Source of the DNA: SKIA01 sp047602905
GTDB taxonomy: Archaea > Nanobdellota > Nanobdellia > Woesearchaeales > SKIA01
Reading direction: 5' to 3'
DNA: 54,951 nucleotides
Assembly: GCA_047602905.1 (NCBI GenBank)
Contig: JBLKOP010000007.1
Coordinates: 1 to 54,951, forward strand
This document shows positions 48,418-54,951 of this stretch, one piece after another (the stretch's first letter is position 1; every line of letters starts with the position of its first letter). Position numbers and translations under genes: made by a program. The notes beneath the pieces are model-generated. The model made no database searches. It worked only from the letters and a program-made list of their open reading frames with translations, and was not told the DNA's origin.

Positions 48418-51400
48418 GTGGCAAACGACGAAGTTTCTATACGCGTAATAGAAGATGAAATGAAAGACGCATACATGGCCTACGCCATGAGCGTTATTGT
48501 CGGACGAGCACTTCCTGACGTACGAGACGGACTCAAACCCGTTCATAGAAGAATTCTGTATGCAATGAATGAGGAGGGTATGCGTCATAATCAGTCTCAC
48601 AAGAAAAGCGCAAGAATCGTTGGTAACGTACTTGGCAGATATCATCCTCACGGGGATAGTGCGGTGTATGAGGCGATGGTGCGTCTTGCGCAGCCTTGGA
48701 ATATGTCAACTCCTCTTGTTGATGGTCAAGGAAATTTTGGTTGCTTTACTGCAGATACACAAGTTCAATTAACTGATGGCAGGTGTTTGTCGTTTAAAGA
48801 ACTCGTTGAGGAGTATACAAAAGGAATACGCAACTTTACCTTTACTCGGGACAAGCATGGTTATATCCGTATAGCAGAGATTAAGCGTCCTCGTCTAACA
48901 AGAACAGATGCAGAGCTTGTGATGGTAACCCTTGATAATGGAGAAGAAATTCGTTGCACCCCTGATCATCGCTTTATGCTTCGGGATGGTTCTTATCGTC
49001 AAGCAAAAAACCTTGTTTCAGGAGACTCATTATCTGCAATACATCTACGTCTCTCAACAAAAGAGGACGGTGGCAAGTACGAGCTTGTTGACTACGAAAT
49101 GGTATATCAGTCAAAAATCAATACTTGGGAGTTCTCTCACGTACTCGCAGATAAGTACAACCTTGACAACGAGGTATATTGCACAAGTGCAGGTAGAGTT
49201 CGTCATCATAAAGATTTTCAAAAAAGCAATAACAACCCAACGAATATTCAACGAATGAGATGGAAAGAGCATTTTTTACTGCACTCAAAACATGCTGGAA
49301 AGCTTCATGAAGACCCTGAGTATCGAGAAAAGATTGCTGCAGGAAGAAAAGAGTATTGGTCAAAGCCTAAGAACAGAAGAAAAGCTGCTCAGCGGATGCG
49401 AGAGCGTAACCTTGAGAACTGGAGTGATGAAGCGTATCGTGAAGAAACTCTTGTTTCTTTACGAAAAGCAAGTATTGAACACTCAAATGATCCGGAAGCG
49501 AGAAAACAACGAAGTAAGCGACTAAAGAAGCTTTGGGAGGATGAGTCTTTTAGAACTATGTTAAGTGAGCTTAAGTCTGCTGAGATGAAGAAGCGCTGGC
49601 AAGAAAATGACCCTTCGCTAAATAAGTTTAGTTCAGAGGAATCAAAAAAGATTTGGAGTGACCCTGCGCATCGTGCTTTTATTGTTGAATGTATGAAGGC
49701 TCTTTGGCAAGATCCTGTTTATCGCAAAAAAATGTCAGAAGCATCAAAAGTTCTTTGGCAAAGTGAAGAGTATCGTAGTAAGTTTCCTGATGATCATTTC
49801 TCTTCTATGGCAAAAACGCTTTGGAGTAATCCAGAAACACAAGAAATGCATAGTCAAAAAGCAAAGAAGCAATGGGAGGATGATGCGTTTCGCAGTCAAG
49901 TAATACAAGGAGTTCAGAGAGCAAACAAGAAGCGAATTGTAGAAAACCCTGATTATATGAATGAACTTGCTTCTAAAGCTGCAAAATCTCTTAAGAAGCG
50001 CTGGAAGAATCCTGAGTACAAACAACAACTGGTTGGTAACAGAATTCTTGGGTTCGTAAATGGTTTACTCTCTGAGCATGAACAAGTAACTCCTGACGTG
50101 TATGAAGCTGCTCGTTTCTCAGGTATTCCTCGTTTAGAAAACGCTCTTAAGTATTTTGATTCCTTTGATGATCTGCTTGAGCAAGCAGCGGTGTATAATC
50201 ACAAAGTGGTTTCTGTAACTTCTCTTTCTGAGCGAGAAGACGTCTATGATCTTACTATTGATGAGACTCATAACTTTGCTTTAGCAGCAGGAGTGTTTGT
50301 ACACAACAGTCAAGATGGAGACTCAGCTGCAGCAATGAGGTACACAGAGTCTCGTATGGCAAAAGTCTCTCAAGAACTTCTTGCTGATATAGAAAAAGAA
50401 ACTGTTGATTGGGTTGATAATTTTGATGGGAGCCTGAAAGAACCTACTGTTCTTCCAACGGCCTTTCCTAACCTCTTAGTAAATGGGAGTAGCGGTATTG
50501 CTGTTGGTATGGCAACAAACATGCCTCCTCATAACCTCTCTGAGGTGTGTGAAGCAATTATTTCCTACATTGACAACCCTGATATCTCTGTTTCTGAGCT
50601 TATTGAGATTATTCCTGGACCTGATTTTCCTACTGGTGGAGTTATTTGTGGTCGCTCAGGTATTTATGAAGCGTACACGACAGGAAGAGGCCGTATTAAG
50701 TTGCGCGGTGTTCTTGAGCGAGAAGAGGACGGTCAGCGTCTTGTTATTACGGAGATCCCGTATCAAGTAGTGAAGTCTAGTTTGGTTGAGCAAATAGCTG
50801 ACCTTGTCCGTGATAAGCGTATCGAGGGTATTCGTGATATTCGTGACGAGTCTGATCGTAGGGGTATGCGCGTGGTTATTGAGCTGAAGCGAGACGCTAG
50901 TGCTGATATTGTTGAAAATAAGCTTTTCAAATACTCTCGTTTGCAGCAGACGTTTGGCGTTATTAATTTAGCTATTGTTGCTGGTAAGCCTGAAGTACTT
51001 ACTCTTTCTGAGTTAATTGCTTATTTCCTTACGCATAGAACTGAGGTTATTACTCGTAGAACGCAGTTTGATCTTACTAAGGCTGAGCAAAGAAGCCATA
51101 TCCTTGAGGGTTTACTTATTGCGCTCAGTAACATTGATGCTGTTGTTGCTACGATTAAGAAAAGTAAGAACAGTCAGTTCGCTCAAGAAGCGCTTATTGT
51201 TGATTACTCGCTTAGTGATGATCAGGCTAAGGCTATTCTTGATATGAAGCTTTCTCGTCTTACTGCTCTTGAGTCTGGCAGTATTCAAGAAGAGTTTGAT
51301 GAGTTGCAAGTTGCTATTGCTGATTACAGAGACATCCTCGCTACTCCTGCTCGTATCAAGGATATTATTAAGCAAGAATTGCAAACAATTAGTGATTCCT

Positions 51401-52401
51401 ATGGTGTTTCTCGTAGAACTAAGATTACTGAGGACATGGATGATATTGATATGGAGGATTTAATTGATGAGGAGGAGATGGTCGTTACAATTAGTAACTC
51501 TGGTTATATTAAGAGTTTATCTCTTGATACCTATCAAGCTCAGAAGCGTGGGGGTGTTGGTATTATTGGTGCTACTACTAAAGAGGATGATCATGTTGAG
51601 CACTTGTTTGTTGCGTCCACACACGCGTATTTGTTGTTCTTTACTGATGCTGGTCAGGTTCATTGGAAGAAGGTGTATCATATTCCTGAGTCTTCTCGGA
51701 CTGCTAAGGGTACTGCTATGGTTAACTTGCTTGATTTACCTAAGGGCGAAAAAATTAGTTCTGTAATTGCTGTTAAGGAGTTTGATGAGGTGCGTAATTT
51801 GTTGTTTGCTACGAAGAGTGGTTTGGTGAAGAAGACGAAGTTGTCTGCGTATAGTCGTCCTCGTGCTGGTGGTATTCATGCTATTAAGTTGCGTGAGGGT
51901 GATGAGCTTGTTGGGGTTGTGCTTACTTCTGGTTCTGATGAGATACTAGTTACTTCTGCTTATGGGCAAGCTGTTCGTTTCTCTGAAGAGGATGCTCGAG
52001 AGTTGGGTCGCTACACCTCTGGTGTTACTGGTATGAAGTTTCGTGGAGAGGATTATCTTGTTGGTGTTTCTGTTGTGGGTACGGGTGAGGAAGTTCTTAC
52101 GGTTACTGAGAATGGGTATGGTAAACGAACAAGTATTGAGGAGTACCCTACGCAGCGTCGTGGAGGTCTTGGTGTGCGTAATATTAAGACGTCTGCTCGT
52201 AACGGCTTAGTTGTTTCTGCGAAGATGGTCTCTGAGGATGATGAGTTGCTCTTAATTACTCAGCGAGGTATTATTATTCGTACTCGTGCTAGTGATATTA
52301 GTAGTATTTCTCGTAACACGCAAGGAGTTCGTATTATGAAGCTTCGAGAAGGAGATTCTGTTCAGGCGTGTGCTCGTGTGATGGTTGAGCAGGGTGAGTA
52401 A
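48418..52401 (+). CDS. gyrA: DNA gyrase subunit A containing an intein
   Basis: 1327 residues from GTG 48418, of which 522 are intein, leaving a normal 805-residue GyrA. The N-extein begins EVSIRVIEDEMKDAYMAYAM. The catalytic Tyr is in SAAAMRYTE (codon 50341-50343). The C-terminal beta-pinwheel holds the GyrA box QRRGGLG (codons 52153-52173), which marks true gyrase with DNA-wrapping ability rather than topoisomerase IV. With GyrB, it introduces negative supercoils. gyrB is not in the window. The protein must splice to be active, since the intein splits the catalytic domain. Bacterial-type gyrase in archaea is usually ascribed to ancient transfer. Confidence 0.96.
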   Translation: MANDEVSIRVIEDEMKDAYMAYAMSVIVGRALPDVRDGLKPVHRRILYAMNEEGMRHNQSHKKSARIVGNVLGRYHPHGDSAVYEAMVRLAQPWNMSTPLVDGQGNFGCFTADTQVQLTDGRCLSFKELVEEYTKGIRNFTFTRDKHGYIRIAEIKRPRLTRTDAELVMVTLDNGEEIRCTPDHRFMLRDGSYRQAKNLVSGDSLSAIHLRLSTKEDGGKYELVDYEMVYQSKINTWEFSHVLADKYNLDNEVYCTSAGRVRHHKDFQKSNNNPTNIQRMRWKEHFLLHSKHAGKLHEDPEYREKIAAGRKEYWSKPKNRRKAAQRMRERNLENWSDEAYREETLVSLRKASIEHSNDPEARKQRSKRLKKLWEDESFRTMLSELKSAEMKKRWQENDPSLNKFSSEESKKIWSDPAHRAFIVECMKALWQDPVYRKKMSEASKVLWQSEEYRSKFPDDHFSSMAKTLWSNPETQEMHSQKAKKQWEDDAFRSQVIQGVQRANKKRIVENPDYMNELASKAAKSLKKRWKNPEYKQQLVGNRILGFVNGLLSEHEQVTPDVYEAARFSGIPRLENALKYFDSFDDLLEQAAVYNHKVVSVTSLSEREDVYDLTIDETHNFALAAGVFVHNSQDGDSAAAMRYTESRMAKVSQELLADIEKETVDWVDNFDGSLKEPTVLPTAFPNLLVNGSSGIAVGMATNMPPHNLSEVCEAIISYIDNPDISVSELIEIIPGPDFPTGGVICGRSGIYEAYTTGRGRIKLRGVLEREEDGQRLVITEIPYQVVKSSLVEQIADLVRDKRIEGIRDIRDESDRRGMRVVIELKRDASADIVENKLFKYSRLQQTFGVINLAIVAGKPEVLTLSELIAYFLTHRTEVITRRTQFDLTKAEQRSHILEGLLIALSNIDAVVATIKKSKNSQFAQEALIVDYSLSDDQAKAILDMKLSRLTALESGSIQEEFDELQVAIADYRDILATPARIKDIIKQELQTISDSYGVSRRTKITEDMDDIDMEDLIDEEEMVVTISNSGYIKSLSLDTYQAQKRGGVGIIGATTKEDDHVEHLFVASTHAYLLFFTDAGQVHWKKVYHIPESSRTAKGTAMVNLLDLPKGEKISSVIAVKEFDEVRNLLFATKSGLVKKTKLSAYSRPRAGGIHAIKLREGDELVGVVLTSGSDEILVTSAYGQAVRFSEEDARELGRYTSGVTGMKFRGEDYLVGVSVVGTGEEVLTVTENGYGKRTSIEEYPTQRRGGLGVRNIKTSARNGLVVSAKMVSEDDELLLITQRGIIIRTRASDISSISRNTQGVRIMKLREGDSVQACARVMVEQGE
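48742..50307 (+). mobile_element. HNH-type intein in GyrA with NUMOD3-like repeat array
   Basis: Insertion is between GNFG and SQDGDSAA. The intein starts with Cys (CFTADTQVQL) and ends VFVHN before Ser, so all class 1 splicing residues are present. Block B is CTPDHRFML; block F is DVYDLTIDETHNFALAAG. The endonuclease has HNH spacing: VRHHKDF, NNNPTNIQR, then EHFLLHSKH. It is followed by about 12 units of 17-25 residues ending in a W and starting D/N-P-x-Y/F-R (for example DPVYRKKMSEASKVLWQ). These resemble the DNA-contacting NUMOD3 helices of homing nucleases. The nuclease looks intact. Confidence 0.9.
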
Positions 52402-52402
52402 G

Positions 52403-52410
52403 CTTATATA
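52403..52410 (+). promoter_or_regulatory. TATA box for gene at 52433
   Basis: CTTATATA is centred about 26 nt upstream of ATG 52433. It begins two bases after the gyrA stop codon. Confidence 0.6.
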
Positions 52411-52432
52411 GGAGTTTTTTAGTTATACGTGT

Positions 52433-52975
52433 ATGGATGGTGAGCAGGAATTAGTTGAGGCTCTTGAGTGTTTTTCTCATTTGCTTCGTGTTTCTCAAGA
52501 AGTTGTTGATATCGATGTTTCTGACGTGGCTTCTTCTCAGGTGTTGCTTCAGCAGTACGCAAGTACTCTTGCGTATCTTCCTAAGTCGTTGCAGCTCGTG
52601 CATGATTTTTCTCGTTTCACAAAGTCGCTGTATGCTAGTGCGGAGAGCGTTTTAGAAACGCTTTCTTCTTCTCGCGGAGTTTCTGGTGAGGAGGAGCGCG
52701 TCTTGTATTCCTTAGTGGTTGCTGATTCTACTGTTAAGGAGGTTGTTTCGTTGCTTGAGAGCGTCTTGCTTCATGTGCGTAGCTCTACGCAGTCCTTACT
52801 TGAGCTTATCGTCTTTGATGATGAGGGGTTTGCTTCTTTTGCTTCTTCTCGTTTATCCTCTGTTGGTGCTTCTCGTGTTCTTCAGGACGTGTTTAGTGCT
52901 CAGCAAATTCTTTCTTCCTTGCTTCATGATTTGCGTGAATTCTCTTCTCTTCAGGAGCATGCTCAGAGCTTATGA
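52433..52975 (+). CDS. All-helical unknown protein
   Basis: 180 residues of apparently continuous amphipathic helices with many Ser, Leu, Val and Glu, and no membrane segment. It opens a three-gene operon (overlaps of 4 nt and 10 nt downstream). It could be a scaffold or coiled-coil bundle. No family is recognised. Confidence 0.6.
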   Translation: MDGEQELVEALECFSHLLRVSQEVVDIDVSDVASSQVLLQQYASTLAYLPKSLQLVHDFSRFTKSLYASAESVLETLSSSRGVSGEEERVLYSLVVADSTVKEVVSLLESVLLHVRSSTQSLLELIVFDDEGFASFASSRLSSVGASRVLQDVFSAQQILSSLLHDLREFSSLQEHAQSL

Positions 52976-53412
52976 GGTCTCGCTTGGCTGCTAGGGGTTG
53001 GTCTGAGGATGAGCTTGAGCATTTAGATAACAATTTTTCTTTTCGCTCTGTTGATTCTGTTCTTATTGTTTTGTTATTGCTTCTGTTAGTGTTTGCTGTT
53101 GTTGCTGTTCCGTACACGTACGTGTTGCTTGCGCAGGTTATTCCTTCTTCTCTTCTTTACGCTTCTCTTTTGCTTGTTAGTTCTGCTTTGGGTGTGATGT
53201 TTGCTTTGTTACTCTCTGATATTGATTTGGTTACTCGAAAACACCATACTGCGTTGATGTTTAGTATTCCTGTTGCTTGTGTGCTTGCTTTTGTTGCGAG
53301 TTTCTCGTTTGTAACTACTGGGTTGTTTGAGCATAACGTTTATATCGCGGCGGTTCTTTATGCTGTTGGGTTCGTTGCTTCGTACGCGGCGATAGTAAAG
53401 AAATGGATGTAA
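52972..53412 (+). CDS. Four-helix membrane protein
   Basis: 146 residues. A cytoplasmic start with RGWSEDELEHLD precedes four hydrophobic segments at about 27-50, 57-80, 92-113 and 120-140. The N-terminal GWSExE motif also appears in other DPANN-like small membrane proteins (recollection, not searched). Function unknown. Its start overlaps the helical gene, and its end overlaps the next gene by ten bases. Confidence 0.6.
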   Translation: MRSRLAARGWSEDELEHLDNNFSFRSVDSVLIVLLLLLLVFAVVAVPYTYVLLAQVIPSSLLYASLLLVSSALGVMFALLLSDIDLVTRKHHTALMFSIPVACVLAFVASFSFVTTGLFEHNVYIAAVLYAVGFVASYAAIVKKWM

Positions 53413-53783
53413 AAGAAGCTGTTATTGCGTTTTTGCAAGCAAGAAATGCGTTTACGAGGACGTTGCAAGAAGTCGTTGATAATGGTTCTGAAGTGGTTTT
53501 TCGTCATAAAGATTTTGATCACGTAGTAATTATTTCTGAAACGTTGTCGGTGGTTTCTTCTGAGGGAAAAACAACTGTTGCTTGTTTGAATACTGAGGAG
53601 AATGTTTCTTTTTTAGTTGCTCATTGGGAGGAGTTTTTACAGCCTGGTCTTAGTGTGTTGTTTATGAATCCTTTTGTTCAGCAGCAGTGGAAGGTGGTTC
53701 CTCTTATTCATGATCGTGTTGCTGATAAAAAAACGCTTAGAGAGGGTCTTATGAGTTTGTTCTCGCAAGTTCCTGCTTGTTAG
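53403..53783 (+). CDS. Unknown alpha/beta protein
   Basis: 126 residues. A helical start (DVKEAVIAFLQARNAFTRT) precedes alternating strands (VVFRHKDFDHVVIISETLSV, then KTTVACLNTEENVSFLV) and a helical end. It resembles a small single-domain protein. No motif is seen. It is the last gene of the 52.4-53.8 kb operon and overlaps the convergent gene by four bases. Confidence 0.55.
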   Translation: MDVKEAVIAFLQARNAFTRTLQEVVDNGSEVVFRHKDFDHVVIISETLSVVSSEGKTTVACLNTEENVSFLVAHWEEFLQPGLSVLFMNPFVQQQWKVVPLIHDRVADKKTLREGLMSLFSQVPAC

Positions 53784-53998
53784 CGCTTATCATCCAGGCT
53801 GCTTACAGCGAATTCTAGGTTGTCGGAGACTTTTTTTAGGTGTCGTTGCATCCCACTTATGTATAGTAGTGTGTCTTCCCATTCTTCAGGTACCGCTCCT
53901 TTTACGTCGTTGAGTGATTCTTGAAGTTGTTCTTCGATAAGTTCGCGCATTTTTTGTAGTTTATCATACGCTACTCCTTTTTGTTCGTTTACATTCAT
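53780..53998 (-). CDS. Small helical (coiled-coil) protein
   Basis: 72 residues, nearly all helix-forming and rich in Glu, Gln, Leu and Lys (KLQKMRELIEEQLQESLNDV). A second helix ends KKVSDNLEFAVSSLDDKR. It may dimerise or bind a partner. A TATA box (54021-54028) lies about 26 nt upstream. Confidence 0.55.
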   Translation of the reverse strand: MNVNEQKGVAYDKLQKMRELIEEQLQESLNDVKGAVPEEWEDTLLYISGMQRHLKKVSDNLEFAVSSLDDKR

Positions 53999-54020
53999 TA
54001 CTGTAGGTAATGTTTGCTTT

Positions 54021-54028
54021 CTTTAAAT
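54021..54028 (-). promoter_or_regulatory. TATA box for small helical protein
   Basis: ATTTAAAG on the minus strand is centred about 26 nt from ATG 53998. Confidence 0.55.
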
Positions 54029-54039
54029 GTCCTTGCGTT

Positions 54040-54318
54040 TTAGAATTCGTCGTCGTCATCGCTTGCGCCGTGACTAGGTATGGCGTTTTTGCTGATAATG
54101 ACGATGTCGCCTATTGCTTTGCAGAGTTGGTGTGGTACGATTACTCCTTTTGCGTTTCCAAGTACTTTTTGTAAGTAGCTTCCTCTTGTTGCTTTTACTC
54201 TCCACCCAAAAATCTTGTTTTGTGTGATGATACTCTCTTCGACGTCTCCAAAGTAATCTCCTTCGTCCGTGAATACGCGCATGTCGTATGTCTCCGAGAC
54301 TTTCTTCATCTTTAACAT
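54040..54318 (-). CDS. Second PRC-barrel-like protein
   Basis: 92 residues. The beta pattern starts KVSETYDMRVFTDEGDYFGD, then KIFGWRVKATRGSYLQKVLG and GVIVPHQLCKAIGDIVIIS. It is the PRC-barrel fold, similar to but distinct from the one at 39538. An acidic tail DDDDEF ends it. A TATA box lies about 26 nt upstream. Archaeal homologs have been linked to cell division and ribosome biogenesis; which applies here is unknown. Confidence 0.75.
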   Translation of the reverse strand: MLKMKKVSETYDMRVFTDEGDYFGDVEESIITQNKIFGWRVKATRGSYLQKVLGNAKGVIVPHQLCKAIGDIVIISKNAIPSHGASDDDDEF

Positions 54319-54341
54319 AGTACTGTGTTGCTCTCTAGACG

Positions 54342-54349
54342 TATTTAAA
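54342..54349 (-). promoter_or_regulatory. TATA box for second PRC-barrel gene
   Basis: TTTAAATA on the minus strand is centred about 27 nt from ATG 54318. Confidence 0.6.
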
Positions 54350-54373
54350 GCTTGCGTGTTTTTGGCTTTTTTC

Positions 54374-54951
54374 TTAGATGTTGGTCACTGAGCTAAGACT
54401 TATTCCGTGTCCTGAGCTCGTATTTACGCAGAGCACGACGATATGCACGGCCATTGGTGCTCCATTGGTGCATGTGTGAGTTACGTCAATGCGTACAGTG
54501 TTAGCAGAGGGTATGGATATGCTTGGCGTGGGTAGGTTAGATGATATTACACTCATAGAACCTCCTCCTCCTGTTCCTCCTGTTCGGTTGATCACGTAAC
54601 CTCGAAAGTGTCCGCTTTGACTGTTACTAACCACGTTTGATGCTGCGTCTGTTGCTCCTGCGGTGATCATGAATGTTGCTCCTTCTCGCAGACTCGTGTT
54701 TTCTATGTCAAATTCGAATCGTATCCCGCTTCCTGAGGCGCTTTCGGTTCTATACGCGTCAACTGTGAATGTTTGAGGGGTGTTAATAACGCTAAACACG
54801 CATTCATCTCCACTTACTGTTCCTGTTGCCGCTATGTTTCCTGTTACTGAAAGCTTTTCTGATGGGTCTGTGTCTCCTATTCCTACGTTTCCATCCGTTT
54901 TTATTGTTAGACGTGTATTTGTGGAAATGTTTTGGTCTTCGGAGATTTTTA
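54374..54951 (-). CDS. C-terminal part of a repeat-type surface protein (runs off right edge)
   Basis: About 191 codons remain and the frame is open to the edge, two bases short of a codon. Upstream of an internal GTG at 54799 it reads LTIKTDGNVGIGDTDPSEKL, followed by SVTGNIAATGTVSGDE. This is the VGIGTTxPxxKLxVxGNI repeat found in phage tail fibres and large surface proteins of small-genome prokaryotes. The end is beta-rich with Gly-rich linker (GGTGGGGS) and Cys-containing strands (CTNGAPMAVHIVVLCVN). The true N-terminus is outside the window. Confidence 0.65.
   Translation of the reverse strand, partial: KISEDQNISTNTRLTIKTDGNVGIGDTDPSEKLSVTGNIAATGTVSGDECVFSVINTPQTFTVDAYRTESASGSGIRFEFDIENTSLREGATFMITAGATDAASNVVSNSQSGHFRGYVINRTGGTGGGGSMSVISSNLPTPSISIPSANTVRIDVTHTCTNGAPMAVHIVVLCVNTSSGHGISLSSVTNI

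Noticed and set aside
48418..52401. Topoisomerase IV ParC instead of GyrA
   Set aside because: The C-terminal domain keeps a GyrA box (QRRGGLG) and several matching blades, which mark gyrase.
1..54951. Possibility that the window ends join to make one gene
   Set aside because: Joining base 54951 to base 1 on the minus strand creates an immediate stop codon because the two fragments are in different frames.
1..54951. tRNA, rRNA, CRISPR arrays and insertion sequences
   Set aside because: I looked in the gaps for T-loop sequences, regular direct repeats and transposase motifs and saw none. A covariance-model scan would be needed to exclude small structured RNAs.

Overview
This window is archaeal chromosome. 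It carries the archaeal S10/spc/alpha-type ribosomal protein operon with archaeal-only members (eL32, eL19, eL34, eL14, eS4, aIF1, RNase P Rpp29). It also has archaeal information-processing genes: Hef helicase-nuclease, PriS primase, RFC small subunit, FEN1, pelota, EndA splicing endonuclease, Trm5-like methyltransferase, RNase Z and PAN proteasome ATPase. Start codons at the heads of transcription units sit about 24-30 nt downstream of TATA boxes, as expected for leaderless archaeal transcripts. Compact gene packing, short ribosomal proteins, many small lipoproteins, a bacterial-type gyrase A and minimal primase architecture suggest a DPANN-type archaeon (Woesearchaeota/Pacearchaeota-like). 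The phylum assignment is inference only.

Layout. 1-7.5 kb: left-edge fragment of a secreted protein, a duplicated-HTH protein, hef, a SurA-like lipoprotein, an M24 peptidase divergent from priS, a transglutaminase-like protein and an APH-like kinase. 7.6-8.2 kb: a LEA14-like membrane-anchored protein. 8.3-22.5 kb: a long ribosomal operon from rpl3 to secY, followed by a DUF106/EMC3-like membrane protein. 22.5-24.9 kb: a small lipoprotein, eL34, eL14 and a flippase. 24.9-31.2 kb (minus strand): pheT, pheS, an unknown gene, a TrmB-like regulator, a 16S rRNA methyltransferase-like gene and pelota. 31.2-38.2 kb (plus strand): a cell-surface cluster with three related lipoproteins. 38.2-46.8 kb: rfcS, a Cys-rich secreted protein, PRC-barrel, PAN, Trm5, a DMT transporter, fen1, a wHTH/nuclease-like protein and endA. 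47.1-52.4 kb: RNase Z, an unlisted 52-residue zinc ribbon and gyrA interrupted by a large HNH intein. 52.4-54.9 kb: small unknown or membrane proteins, a second PRC-barrel protein, and a right-edge fragment of a repeat-type surface protein.

The most noteworthy signals are: (1) a 522-residue intein in GyrA, 11 residues before the catalytic tyrosine, carrying an HNH nuclease and a long array of about 20-residue NUMOD3-like repeats; (2) two divergent gene pairs whose start codons are placed almost symmetrically around one shared TATA box; (3) homologous helix-hairpin-helix tails on eL32 and uS5 in the same operon; (4) loss of metal-binding cysteines in uS14, eL34 and a PriL-like domain fused to PriS; (5) a 16S rRNA methyltransferase of the aminoglycoside-resistance type beside pelota; (6) abrupt flips in A/C versus G/T content that follow distance from plus-strand promoters rather than gene orientation. 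No tRNA, rRNA, CRISPR array or insertion sequence was seen. All calls were made by reading motifs by eye, with no database search.
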